DNA of 64,000 bases, taken from positions 2,510,001 through 2,574,000 of the forward strand of contig NZ_CP021744.1 in assembly GCF_002192455.1 (NCBI RefSeq), read 5' to 3'. A program made the translations under genes and the position numbers. The DNA comes from Streptomyces albireticuli. GTDB lineage: Bacteria > Actinomycetota > Actinomycetes > Streptomycetales > Streptomycetaceae. This document shows, piece by piece, positions 9,750-18,102 of the stretch. Each line of letters opens with the position of its first letter. The stretch's first letter is position 1. Below the pieces are notes generated by a model, which made no database searches, was not told the DNA's origin, and worked only from the letters and a program-made list of their open reading frames with translations.

Positions 9750-10013
9750 ATGAAGGTCACGATCACGGTCGCGGACGGCGAGGCGGCGGTCGCGGTCACG
9801 GCCCCCACCGGGGCCGGACCGGACCCGGTGCCGGACGGGGACGCGGGGACACCGGCCGGCGGCACACCGGCGGACCCGGGCGCGGCGGTCGACGGCGGGG
9901 GGCCGCCGGAATGGCTGACGGAGGCGGTGGGGCTCGCACGGGCGCGCGGCACGGCGGAAGGGGACGACGGGACGGCGGCGCGGGACGCGGGCGGGGCGGC
10001 GGTGGGGGGCTGA
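9750..10013 (+). CDS. Small acidic, Gly/Pro/Ala-rich protein of unknown function
   Basis: 87 residues. ATG 9750 follows the preceding stop by 10 bases with GGGAGTCGGGC as ribosome site. It begins with a short beta-like segment (MKVTITVADGEAAVAVTAP), then a disordered Pro/Gly/Asp linker, a short helix (EWLTEAVGLARARG) and a Gly/Ala tail. No family recognised. Position as last gene of the peptidase cluster suggests a shared role. A hairpin at 10083-10113 follows. Confidence 0.6.
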   Translation: MKVTITVADGEAAVAVTAPTGAGPDPVPDGDAGTPAGGTPADPGAAVDGGGPPEWLTEAVGLARARGTAEGDDGTAARDAGGAAVGG

Positions 10014-10082
10014 GGGCTGGGGCCTTCCCCCTGCCTGCCCCCTTCCCGGTCGGGGCCCCGCCCCGGACCCCGGTACTCGGAC

Positions 10083-10113
10083 GCCGGACAGGCTGAAGGA
10101 CAGCCCGTCCGGC
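10083..10113. terminator. Bidirectional hairpin between the peptidase cluster and the dctA-type gene
   Basis: GCCGGACAGGCT (10083-10094) pairs with AGCCCGTCCGGC (10102-10113), 12 bp with one mismatch and a 7-nt loop. It lies between convergent genes. Its core matches that of the larger perfect hairpin at 29431-29480. Confidence 0.6.
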
Positions 10114-10152
10114 GGATCTCCAGGGACAGGGCCGGTCCCCGGCCCCCGCCCG

Positions 10153-11529
10153 TTACGCCGCCGTCACCGGCTCCCGCCGCTCCGGCGCCGCCTCGTGCCC
10201 GTCGCCCGACAGCGTCGTCTCGTCGAACGGCAGCCGGCCGCTGAGGACCTCGGCCACGCGGGGCTTGTCGATCTCCTTCGTCCAGGTGCCGACCAGGACC
10301 GTCGCCACCGCGTTGCCCGCGAAGTTGGTCAGGGCGCGGGCCTCGCTCATGAAGCGGTCGATGCCGACGATCAGGCCGACGCCGTCGACCAGTTCGGGGC
10401 GGTGCGACTGGAGGCCGCCGGCGAGGGTCGCGAGGCCCGCGCCGGTGACGCCCGCCGCGCCCTTGGAGGCGATGATCATGAAGAGCAGGAGGGAGATCTG
10501 CTGGCTCAGCGAGAGCGGGTCGCCCATCGCCTCCGCGACGAAGAGCGAGGACATCGTCAGGTAGATGGCCGTGCCGTCGAGGTTGAAGGAGTAGCCGGTC
10601 GGGACGGTGATGCCGACGACCGGGCGGCTCACGCCCAGGTGCTCCATCTTCGCGATCAGGCGCGGCAGCGCCGACTCCGACGACGAGGTGGACAGGATCA
10701 GCAGGAACTCCCGCCCCAGGTACTTCAGCAGCGCGAAGACGCTCACGCCCGCCACCAGCCGCAGCAGGGTCCCCAGCACCACGATCACGAAGAGCAGGCA
10801 GGTGACATAGAAGCCGATCATGATGACGGCGAGCGACTTGAGGGCGTCCACGCCCGTCGCGCCGACCACCGCGGCCATCGCGCCGAACGCGCCCACCGGC
10901 GCCGCCCACATGATCATGGACAGGATGCGGAAGACGAGCCGCTGGATGTGCCCGACGCCGCGCAGCACCGGCTCACCGGCGGATCCCATGGCCTGGAGCG
11001 CGAAGCCCGCGAGCAGCGCCACCAGCAGGGTCTGGAGGACCTCGCCGCCGGTGAACGCGGAGACCATCGTGGTGGGGATGATGCCGAGGACGAAGTCGGC
11101 CGTCGACTCGTGCGCGCCCTTGGCCTGGGCCTCGCCGGCGTGCCGCAGCGACTCGGTCAGGTGCAGCCCGCTGCCGGGCTCCAGCAGATTGCCGACCACC
11201 AGGCCGATGGCCAGGGCCACCGTCGACATCACCATGAAGTAGCCGAGGGCCAGCCCGCCGACCGCGCCGACCTTGGCGGCCTTGCGGACGGAACCCACGC
11301 CCAGCACGATCGTGCAGAAGATGATCGGCGAGATCATCATCTTGATCAGGTTCACGAACCCGGTGCCGAGCGGCTTGAGCTCGACGGCCACCCCGGGCGC
11401 GGCGAAGCCGACCACGACGCCGGCCACCACCGCGGCGATCACCGCGAGGTAGAGGTAGTGCGTACGGTCCCGGCGGGCGCGGGGCTGCCCGTCCTCGCCC
11501 GGCGGTGACGGCGCTGTCACGGATGTCAC
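10153..11529 (-). CDS. Dicarboxylate/amino acid:cation symporter (DctA family)
   Basis: 458 residues from GTG 11529, chosen for GAGGAG 6 bases upstream and because it lands just before the first membrane segment (YLYLAVIAAVVAGVVVGF). Family hallmarks are the Ser-rich hairpin (STSSSESALPRLI), GYSFNLDGTAIYLTM, SKGAAGVTGAG and the NFAGNAVATVLVGTW region. It imports C4-dicarboxylates or related acids with Na+/H+ across the cytoplasmic membrane. It diverges from a CitA/DcuS-like two-component pair over a 142-base region holding a 38-bp nested palindrome, which strongly suggests control by that pair. Exact substrate not determinable. Confidence 0.9.
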   Translation of the reverse strand: MTSVTAPSPPGEDGQPRARRDRTHYLYLAVIAAVVAGVVVGFAAPGVAVELKPLGTGFVNLIKMMISPIIFCTIVLGVGSVRKAAKVGAVGGLALGYFMVMSTVALAIGLVVGNLLEPGSGLHLTESLRHAGEAQAKGAHESTADFVLGIIPTTMVSAFTGGEVLQTLLVALLAGFALQAMGSAGEPVLRGVGHIQRLVFRILSMIMWAAPVGAFGAMAAVVGATGVDALKSLAVIMIGFYVTCLLFVIVVLGTLLRLVAGVSVFALLKYLGREFLLILSTSSSESALPRLIAKMEHLGVSRPVVGITVPTGYSFNLDGTAIYLTMSSLFVAEAMGDPLSLSQQISLLLFMIIASKGAAGVTGAGLATLAGGLQSHRPELVDGVGLIVGIDRFMSEARALTNFAGNAVATVLVGTWTKEIDKPRVAEVLSGRLPFDETTLSGDGHEAAPERREPVTAA

Positions 11530-11596
11530 GGAGGTCTCCTCGTCGACGCGGCTCCTGCACGGCCCCGCTCTCCCGACGAGAGGGGCTCCGGTGACT

Positions 11597-11634
11597 ATGC
11601 ACGGGTCTGTGACCGTGGTCACCCTTGCGTGCAT
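11597..11634. promoter_or_regulatory. 38-bp nested perfect palindrome in the symporter/kinase divergent promoter
   Basis: Outer arms ATGCACG (11597-11603) and CGTGCAT (11628-11634); inner arms GTGACC (11609-11614) and GGTCAC (11617-11622). The symmetry is exact: 7-5-6-2-6-5-7. The core GTGACCGTGGTCAC fits a CRP/FNR-type GTGA-N6-TCAC site. It lies 67 bases from the symporter start and 37 from the kinase start. Candidate binder: the adjacent response regulator, Crp, or both. Confidence 0.6.
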
Positions 11635-11671
11635 TACGTTCACCACGGCACCCCGGTGCAGACTGTCCGCC

Positions 11672-13351
11672 ATGCGCAGACCCCGCGTACCCCGCCCCCG
11701 CAGCCTGGCCGGCCAGCTCTTCGCGATGCAGACCGTGCTGGTCGCCGCCGTGGTGACCGGCTGCGCGGCCTTCGCGTACGTCTCGGACCGGGGTCAGGCC
11801 GAGGACGCCGCGCGCCGCCAGGTCACCACCGCCGCGGCCGCCGTCGCCGCCGCACCGGTCGTACGGGGAGCGGTCCACGGGGTCGACCCGGCCGCCACCC
11901 TCCAGCCGTACGCGGAGCGGGTCCGCCACGACACCGGCGTCGACTTCGTGACGATCATGAACCCGTCCGGCATCCGCTGGACCCACCCCGACCCCGCCCG
12001 CATCGGCGAGCCCTTCCTCGGCCACACCGGCCCCGCCCTGCGCGGCCGCACCTTCTCCGAGACCTACACCGGCACCCTCGGGCCCTCCGTCCGGGCCGTC
12101 GCGCCCGTCATGGACGGGGACCGCACCGTCGCGCTCGTCAGCGCGGGCATCACCGTCGAGGTGATCAGCGCCGAGGTGCGGCGGCAGCTCATCGGCCTGC
12201 TCGGCGTGGCCCTGGGCGCCCTCGCCCTCGGCGGCGTCGGCACGTACCTCCTCAACGCCCGGCTGCGCCGCCACACGCACGGCATGAACGCCACCGAGCT
12301 CAGCCGGATGCACGACTACCACCAGGCCACCCTGCACGCGGTACGCGAGGGCCTGCTGATGCTCGACGGGCAGCGGCGGATCGCGCTGCTCAACGACGGC
12401 GGGCGGGAACTCCTGGGCCTGGACGGCGCGTCGATCGGCCGGCCCGTCGCGGACCTCGGCCTGCCGCGCGCCCTCACCCGGGCGCTGCTGGCCACCGAGC
12501 CCCGGGTGGACGAGGTGCACCTGACCGCCGACCGGATCGTCGTCGTCAACACCTCCCCGGTCTCGGGCGGCGAGCGCTGCGGCACCGTCGTCACCCTTCG
12601 CGACCACACCGAACTCCAGGCGCTCTCCGGCGAGCTGGACTCCGTGCGCGGCCTCGCGGAGGCCCTGCGCTCGCAGGCGCACGAGGCGGCGAACCGGCTG
12701 CACGCCGTCGTCTCCCTGATCGAGCTGGGCCGCGCCGACGAGGCCGTCGACTTCGTGACCTCCGAGCTCGAACTCGCCCAGGCCCTCACCGACCAGGTCG
12801 TCGCCGCCGTCGCCGAACCCGTCCTCGCCGCCCTCCTGCTCGGCAAGGCCGCCCAGGCCAACGAGCACGGCGTGGAGCTCCTCCTGGCCCCCGACACCCG
12901 TGTCGACGACGGGCTGCTGCCGCCCGGCCTCCCGGCCCGTGACCTGGTGACCATCCTGGGCAACCTCATCGACAACGGCGTCGACGCCGCCGCCGAGGAG
13001 GCGAACCGGGCGCCGCGCACCGGCACCCGGCGCGCCCACGTCACCGTCACCGTCCGGGCCGACGGACAGGAGGACGGGGACGGCGAGCTGCTCCTGCGCG
13101 TCGCCGACAACGGCGCCGGCGTCGCCCCCGAGGTCATGGACGAGGTCTTCCGGCGCGGCTGGTCCACCAAGTCGCCCGGCACCGCCCCGCACGGCCGGGG
13201 GCTCGGGCTCGCGCTCGTACGGCAGGCCGCGCGGCGCAACGGCGGTACGGTCACCGTCGCCGAGGCGCCGGGCGGCGGCGCCGAGTTCACCGTCCGGCTG
13301 CCCCTGCGGGCACCGGCCGGGGAGCGCTCCCCGGCGGGAGCGCCGTCATGA
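11672..13351 (+). CDS. Sensor histidine kinase of the CitA/DcuS family
   Basis: 559 residues. ATG 11672 is chosen because it directly precedes a basic stretch and the first membrane helix (LFAMQTVLVAAVVTG); upstream in-frame codons overlap the palindrome. Layout: TM1 (~14-40), extracytoplasmic PAS-like sensor (~45-170, with RTFSETYTGTLGPSVRAVAPV), TM2 (~175-200), cytoplasmic PAS (LHAVREGLLMLDGQRRIALL), HPK5-type phosphoacceptor (SQAHEAANRLHAVVSLIELG), N-box (LGNLIDNGVDAA) and G-boxes (GRGLGLAL). It senses external di- or tricarboxylates in family members. The stop overlaps the regulator start (ATGA). Confidence 0.93.
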   Translation: MRRPRVPRPRSLAGQLFAMQTVLVAAVVTGCAAFAYVSDRGQAEDAARRQVTTAAAAVAAAPVVRGAVHGVDPAATLQPYAERVRHDTGVDFVTIMNPSGIRWTHPDPARIGEPFLGHTGPALRGRTFSETYTGTLGPSVRAVAPVMDGDRTVALVSAGITVEVISAEVRRQLIGLLGVALGALALGGVGTYLLNARLRRHTHGMNATELSRMHDYHQATLHAVREGLLMLDGQRRIALLNDGGRELLGLDGASIGRPVADLGLPRALTRALLATEPRVDEVHLTADRIVVVNTSPVSGGERCGTVVTLRDHTELQALSGELDSVRGLAEALRSQAHEAANRLHAVVSLIELGRADEAVDFVTSELELAQALTDQVVAAVAEPVLAALLLGKAAQANEHGVELLLAPDTRVDDGLLPPGLPARDLVTILGNLIDNGVDAAAEEANRAPRTGTRRAHVTVTVRADGQEDGDGELLLRVADNGAGVAPEVMDEVFRRGWSTKSPGTAPHGRGLGLALVRQAARRNGGTVTVAEAPGGGAEFTVRLPLRAPAGERSPAGAPS

Positions 13352-14046
13352 CCGTGCCCCAGGCGCTGCCGCGCCCGATCCGCGTGCTCGTGGTCGAGGA
13401 CGACCCGCTCGCCGCCGCCGCGCACGCCCTGTACGTACGGCGGGTGGCCGGGTTCACCGTGGCCGGGGTGGTGCACAGCCGGGGCGACGCCGCGCAGTTC
13501 CTCAAGCGCACGCCCGTCGACCTGCTGCTGCTCGACCTGTTCCTGCCGGACGGGCACGGCCTCCAGCTCCTGCGCTCCCTGCGCTCGGCCGGGCACACGG
13601 CCGACGTCATCGCCGTGACGTCCGCGCGCGACCTGGCGGTCGTCCGCGAGGGCGTCTCGCTCGGCGTCGTCCAGTACGTGCTCAAGCCCTTCACCTTCAC
13701 CACCCTCCGCGACCGCCTCACCCGTTACGCGGAGTTCCGCGCGGTCGTCGGGGAGGCCAGCGGCCAGGAGGAGGTGGACGCGGCCCTCGCGGCCCTGCGC
13801 GCCCCCCAGCCCGCCGCGCTCCCCAAGGGCCTGAGCCTGGACACCCTCCAGACGATCACGGCGGCGCTGCGCGAGGCGGGCCCCGACGGCATCTCCTCGG
13901 CCGCGGCGGCCGGTTGCCTCGGCATCTCCCGGATCACGGCCCGCCGCTACCTGGAACACCTGGTCACCACGGGCCGGGCCACCCGCGCCCCGCGCTACGG
14001 CCAGGTCGGCCGGCCGGAGCTGCGCTACCGCTGGCTGAGCCTCTGA
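13348..14046 (+). CDS. Response regulator of the CitB/DcuR family
   Basis: 232 residues, ATG overlapping the kinase TGA. The N-terminal receiver carries the acidic pair (VLVVEDDPLAA), the phosphoacceptor Asp in LLLLDLFLPDGHG and the Lys in VLKPFTF. The C-terminal winged helix (GISSAAAAGCLGISRITARR) and the RYGQVGRPELRYRW ending are typical of DcuR/CitB regulators. It likely activates the divergent symporter gene through the palindrome at 11597-11634. Confidence 0.93.
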   Translation: MTVPQALPRPIRVLVVEDDPLAAAAHALYVRRVAGFTVAGVVHSRGDAAQFLKRTPVDLLLLDLFLPDGHGLQLLRSLRSAGHTADVIAVTSARDLAVVREGVSLGVVQYVLKPFTFTTLRDRLTRYAEFRAVVGEASGQEEVDAALAALRAPQPAALPKGLSLDTLQTITAALREAGPDGISSAAAAGCLGISRITARRYLEHLVTTGRATRAPRYGQVGRPELRYRWLSL

Positions 14047-14150
14047 CACAGCAGTCACCCCCAGCCCTGGCAGCCGGCCGGCCCTGTTTATGCTCACGCC
14101 CATGGCACTCGAATGGGAAGCCTCTGGTCATGGGGCGGCCATCGCGCAAC

Positions 14151-14270
14151 TGCCTGGTCGAAGCCGTCCGCAAGGTCGGGTTCGGCGCCGGCTGTCAGCG
14201 ATGCCGCGTTCATTTCCTGCGCAACACGTTCGCGGTGATCCCCAAGGACTCCGGCGAGTTGGTCGCACGG
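14151..14270 (+). pseudogene. Relic of an IS256-family transposase
   Basis: About 40 codons (CLVEAVRKVG, then CQRCRVHFLRNTFAVIPK and SGELVA) match the family core usually written WQRCRVHFLRN. Nothing of the rest of a ~400-residue transposase remains and no terminal repeats are visible. It occupies most of the 327-base gap (14047-14373) between the regulator and the sugar-binding gene; the remainder holds no supported gene. It marks past insertion-sequence activity. Confidence 0.65.
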
Positions 14271-14373
14271 GACGTGCCCCTGACCCGCCGCACCCCTGAC
14301 CGACGCGTGCGGCGGCGCCAAGGAGGGAACGTCACTCCTCACATAGGGCCGACGCTCGTAGGAGGTCGTAGCC

Positions 14374-15744
14374 GTGCGTTCCACCACCACCTCTCTGCTC
14401 CTCGCCGCCGCCACGCTCGCCGCGGCGGTCCCGCTCAGCGCCTGCGGAGGCGGCTCGGGCGGTGACCCGGGCACCGTGAAGATCGCCTACCAGCGCAGCA
14501 CGGACAACAAGGTCCGGATCATGGACGACTATCTGGCCGGCATCAAGAAGGAGTTCGAGCGCGCGCACAAGGGCAAGAAGCTCAAGCTGGTCCCGGTGCA
14601 GGCGTCGCAGGCGGACTACTACAGCAAGGTGCAGCAGATGATGCGGTCGCCGAAGACCGCGCCGGACGTCGTCCGTGAGGACACCTTCCTCATCAACTCC
14701 GACATCAAGGCCGGGTATCTGAGACCCCTGGACGACAAGCTGGCCGGCTGGCGGGACTGGGAGCGCTTCACCCCCACGGCGAAGGCCGCGGCGCGCGGGG
14801 AGGACGGGAAGACGTACGGGGTGCCGGACGGCACCGACACCCGGGGCCTGTGGTTCAACAAGGAGCTGTTCGCCAAGGCCGGGCTGCCCGCCGACTGGCA
14901 CCCGCGGACCTGGCGGGACGTCCTCGCGGCCGCCCGCGCGGTGAAGGAGAAGGTCCCCGGCGTCACTCCGCTCAACGTCTACACCGGCAAGGGGCCGGGC
15001 GAGGCCGCCACCATGCAGGGCTTCGAGATGCTGTTGTACGGCACGGGGAAGGACCCGCTGTACGACCCGGCGGCGAAGAAGTGGGTCGCGGGCGGCAAGG
15101 GCTTCCGGGACGCGCTGGAGTTCGTCCGCACCGTCTACGCCCAGAAGCTCGGCCCGGACCCCTCCGACGCCCTCGACCCGCACGTCGACGCCCGCGTCGC
15201 CACCGACTGGCTCCCGTCGGGCAGGCTCGCCATCGCCCTGGACGGCAACTGGCTAGGCAAGAACTGGGTGCCGTCCGGCGACAAGCCGTGGCCGGCGTGG
15301 ACGAAGGTGATGGGACGGACCCCGTTCCCGACGCAGGACGGCGCGGCACCCGGGGCGGTCAGCATGTCGGGCGGCTGGACGTGGTCGGTCAGCGCCAAGT
15401 CCCGCAAGGCCGACCTCGCCTGGCAGGTGATCGAGACGCTCCAGACGGAGAGGAACGCGACGGAGTGGACCGTGCGGGACGGGCAGATCGCCGTACGGGA
15501 CGACGTGGCGAAGGCGCCGAAGTACCTGTCCTCGACGCCGGGCATCGACTTCTTCACGGGCCTGGTGAAGTACACCCACTACCGGCCCGCGCTGCCGGTC
15601 TATCCGCAGGTGTCGAGCGCGATCCAGGAGGCGATGGAGTCGGTGACGACGGGCGACGCGTCCGTGGCGCGGGCCGCCGGGCGCTACGACGACGAGCTCA
15701 AGTCGATCGCGGGCGCCGACGGTGTGACCGCAAGGGAGCGGTGA
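14374..15744 (+). CDS. Sugar ABC importer, solute-binding lipoprotein
   Basis: 456 residues, GTG 14374 with AGGAGG 8 bases upstream. Lipoprotein signal peptide with lipobox LSAC at ~residue 25. The mature part is a family-1 binding protein (MalE-like): KIAYQRSTDNKVRIMDDYL, YGVPDGTDTRGLWFNKELF, GGWTWSVSAKS. It would capture an oligosaccharide outside the membrane for the downstream permease. No ATPase is encoded nearby; Streptomyces importers of this type usually share MsiK. It is followed almost immediately by permease 1. Confidence 0.93.
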   Translation: MRSTTTSLLLAAATLAAAVPLSACGGGSGGDPGTVKIAYQRSTDNKVRIMDDYLAGIKKEFERAHKGKKLKLVPVQASQADYYSKVQQMMRSPKTAPDVVREDTFLINSDIKAGYLRPLDDKLAGWRDWERFTPTAKAAARGEDGKTYGVPDGTDTRGLWFNKELFAKAGLPADWHPRTWRDVLAAARAVKEKVPGVTPLNVYTGKGPGEAATMQGFEMLLYGTGKDPLYDPAAKKWVAGGKGFRDALEFVRTVYAQKLGPDPSDALDPHVDARVATDWLPSGRLAIALDGNWLGKNWVPSGDKPWPAWTKVMGRTPFPTQDGAAPGAVSMSGGWTWSVSAKSRKADLAWQVIETLQTERNATEWTVRDGQIAVRDDVAKAPKYLSSTPGIDFFTGLVKYTHYRPALPVYPQVSSAIQEAMESVTTGDASVARAAGRYDDELKSIAGADGVTARER

Positions 15745-15745
15745 G

Positions 15746-16675
15746 GTGCCCGGCGCCCGGGCGCTCGCCCCGCCCGGCACGGGCCGGAGGGGCGGCACCG
15801 GACCGGGTGGCCGTGGTGCGGCGCGGCGGGCGGCCCGCTGGCTGCCGCTCGCCCCGGCGACGGTCCTGCTGCTCGTCTTCCTCGCCGGCCCCATCGCGTA
15901 CTGCGTCTACCTGGCCTTCACCGACACCCAGCTGACCGGGCAGGAGTCCGCGTCCTTCGTCGGCCTGGCCAACTTCCGGCGGGCCTTCGCGGACGAGGAC
16001 TTCCGCCACGCGGTGGTGCTGACGCTGCTCTTCACGGTCCTGTCGTCGATCGTCGGCCAGAACACGCTGGGCTTCGCCCTGGCGGCCCTGATGCGCCGGG
16101 CCTCACGGCCCGTACGGGCGCTGACGGGGGCGGTCGTGATCGCGGCGTGGGTGGTGCCCGAGATCGTGGCGGGCTTCCTGCTCTACACCTTCTTCAACCG
16201 GCGCGGGACCCTGAACGCCGTCCTGGAGCAGCTGCATCTGCCCGCCCAGAACTGGCTGTTCACGCTGCCGATCCTGGCTGTCTCCTTCGCCAACGTCTGG
16301 CGGGGCACGGCGTTCTCCATGCTCGTCTACTCCGCCGCGCTCTCCGGGATCCCGCGCGAGGTGACGGAGGCGGCGGAGGTCGACGGCGCGAGCGGGCCGC
16401 GCCGCTTCTGGCACATCACGCTGCCCATGATCCGCCGTTCGATCGCCACCAACCTGATGCTCAACACCCTTCAGACGCTGTCGGTCTTCGGCCTCATCTG
16501 GGCCATGACCCGCGGCGGCCCCGGCAACCGCAGCCAGACGCTGCCGGTGTTCATGTACGACCGGGCGTTCCTGAAGTCGCTGATCGGGTACGGCACGGCG
16601 GTGGCGTTGCTTCTGCTGCTGGTGGGGGCGGTGTTCTCGGTGGTCTATCTGCGGCTGATGCGGGAGGAGGTCTGA
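15746..16675 (+). CDS. Sugar ABC importer, permease 1 (MalF/UgpA type)
   Basis: 309 residues; GTG 15746 lies one base after the lipoprotein gene's stop. Six membrane segments are expected: first near LPLAPATVLLLVFLAGPIAYCVYLAF, last near GTAVALLLLLVGAVFSVVYL in shortened form. The EAA loop for ATPase docking is clear (EVTEAAEVDGASGPRRFW). MalF-type permeases work as heterodimers with a MalG partner normally encoded next; here the next gene is on the other strand, and a solitary MalG-type permease sits at 27152-27994. Confidence 0.93.
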   Translation: MPGARALAPPGTGRRGGTGPGGRGAARRAARWLPLAPATVLLLVFLAGPIAYCVYLAFTDTQLTGQESASFVGLANFRRAFADEDFRHAVVLTLLFTVLSSIVGQNTLGFALAALMRRASRPVRALTGAVVIAAWVVPEIVAGFLLYTFFNRRGTLNAVLEQLHLPAQNWLFTLPILAVSFANVWRGTAFSMLVYSAALSGIPREVTEAAEVDGASGPRRFWHITLPMIRRSIATNLMLNTLQTLSVFGLIWAMTRGGPGNRSQTLPVFMYDRAFLKSLIGYGTAVALLLLLVGAVFSVVYLRLMREEV

Positions 16676-16715
16676 GCGTCCGAGACCCAGCGCCTCCTCC
16701 CGCCGGGAGCCCGGC

Positions 16716-17498
16716 TCAGCCGAGCTTCTTCACCTGGGCGTCGACGACGGCCTTCGGCTGCTGGGCCTGGCCGGTGAGGCTCAGGGCGTAGAACGTGGCG
16801 ACCGTGCTGCCCTTGCGGACCGCGACCAGGTGCGTGGGGGCGGTCTGGCCGCCCTCCACGTCCAGGCCGAGGGTGAACGCGACGGCCTCGTCGCCCGCGG
16901 TGTAGTCGGCGGGCGCCACCTTCGTCATCTTGGTCTTCTCGCCGTCGGCGATCACGGTGAAGCCGCCGGCGCAGGCCGCGCCGGCCTTCTTCAGCCCGGC
17001 GAGGGCCTCGCCGGCCGCCTTCTCGTCGCTGTGCGCGCCCAGCGTGTCGGCGGTGATCGTGGCGCCGAGGGCACCGAGGGCGGCCTTCGCCTTGTCCTCG
17101 GGCGAGGCGTCCGGGGCCGTGGACGGCTTCTGGGGCAGCGCGACGACCTTGCGGGTCACGGTCGCGGACGGCGCGCCGGCGCCGTGCAGGTTCATGGCCT
17201 CCACCAGCGGCTTGCACTCGGCCTTGTCGGTGGACACGGCCTTGGCCGTGGCGAGGTCCGCCGCGGTCGCGGGGGTGACCTTGTGACCCGGGACGTCGGC
17301 CTCGGTCACCATGAGCTTCTCCAGCTCGGCCTGCGAGAGGGCCTTGCCGCCGCCGGCGGCCGGGGCGCTCTGCGAGGCCTTGCCCTTGGGCTCGTCCTTG
17401 GCGTCGGACTTCTTGTCCGAGCCGCAGGCGCTCACGAGCAGGGCCAGCGAGACCGCGGAGGCGGCGACAGCGGTACGGCGGACGGTGGTGCGGCGCAT
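16716..17498 (-). CDS. Secreted lipoprotein of unknown function
   Basis: 260 residues from ATG 17498 (GAGGAA 8 bases upstream). A twin-Arg-containing signal (MRRTTVRRTAVAASAVSLAL) ends in lipobox VSAC at ~residue 26, then a charged Lys/Asp/Ala linker. The mature domain (~65-260) has KLMVTEADVPGHKV and CKPLVEAMNLHGAGAP early and VAFTLGLDVEGGQTAPTHLV late, the pattern of small sensor-like actinobacterial lipoproteins. A well-formed promoter lies at 17535-17564. No specific function can be given. Confidence 0.85.
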   Translation of the reverse strand: MRRTTVRRTAVAASAVSLALLVSACGSDKKSDAKDEPKGKASQSAPAAGGGKALSQAELEKLMVTEADVPGHKVTPATAADLATAKAVSTDKAECKPLVEAMNLHGAGAPSATVTRKVVALPQKPSTAPDASPEDKAKAALGALGATITADTLGAHSDEKAAGEALAGLKKAGAACAGGFTVIADGEKTKMTKVAPADYTAGDEAVAFTLGLDVEGGQTAPTHLVAVRKGSTVATFYALSLTGQAQQPKAVVDAQVKKLG

Positions 17499-17534
17499 GA
17501 AACGTGTTCCTCTGCTGGATCGGTGAGAGGCCAA

Positions 17535-17564
17535 CTTATAGTCATGCATAGGTAAAGAGATCAA
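17535..17564 (-). promoter_or_regulatory. Promoter of the lipoprotein gene
   Basis: On the minus strand: -35 TTGATC (17559-17564), 18-bp spacer, -10 TATAAG (17535-17540). It lies 37 bases upstream of the ATG, in a locally AT-rich stretch. Confidence 0.6.
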
Positions 17565-17609
17565 TATGTTTTCGTCGTGCCTGAATCGTGATGAGAGGTG
17601 CTGGGCTCC

Positions 17610-18083
17610 ATGGAAGGCACGTACCGCGTGCGCAACGTCGGCAGTGGCCTGCTCCTGGAGGTCGAGGGCGGCCGCAAGGGCAGCGGTGCCAATGTGCGCC
17701 AAGGCGTGGAGGACGGCGGCGCCGCGCAGTTGTGGCACGTGAGCCCCGTCCACGAGGGTGCCGGGCTGTACCACCTGGTGAACGCCGCCAGCGGCAAGCG
17801 GCTGGACGTCGCCGGAGCCTCCACCGAGAACGGCGCCAACGTCCAGCAGTGGAAGGCCAACAACTACGGTGCCCAGGAGTGGCTCGTCGAGCGGCACCTG
17901 GACGCGCCGGGCACCGTCACGCTGATCGCGCACATCAGCGGGCTGCTGCTGGAGGTCGAGGACGGGTCGGCGGAGCCGGGCGCGAACGTCCGGCAGTGGG
18001 AGGACACGGACAGTCCGGGCCAGTGGTGGCGCATGGAAGAGGCGCCGGCGCCCGAGGGGACGCCGGCCGGTCCGGCCGCCTGA
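17610..18083 (+). CDS. Ricin-B-type beta-trefoil protein, apparently intracellular
   Basis: 157 residues from ATG 17610 (an in-frame GTG at 17598 is an alternative). Three trefoil repeats, each with a G-L-L-L-E-V-E or K-R-L-D-V strand and a Q-x-W signature (AQLWHV, GAQEWLV, GQWWRM) plus GANVRQ/GANVQQW turns. Such domains bind sugars. No signal peptide is present, unlike the second ricin-type protein at 26555. It diverges from the lipoprotein gene and converges on the TetR gene. Confidence 0.85.
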   Translation: MEGTYRVRNVGSGLLLEVEGGRKGSGANVRQGVEDGGAAQLWHVSPVHEGAGLYHLVNAASGKRLDVAGASTENGANVQQWKANNYGAQEWLVERHLDAPGTVTLIAHISGLLLEVEDGSAEPGANVRQWEDTDSPGQWWRMEEAPAPEGTPAGPAA

Positions 18084-18102
18084 CGCCTCTTACCGGAGGC
18101 CG

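Noticed and set aside
10973-13192. Long minus-strand frame running through the histidine kinase into the symporter gene
   Set aside because: Spans two real genes of different strands, contains no family motif, and crosses the palindromic promoter.
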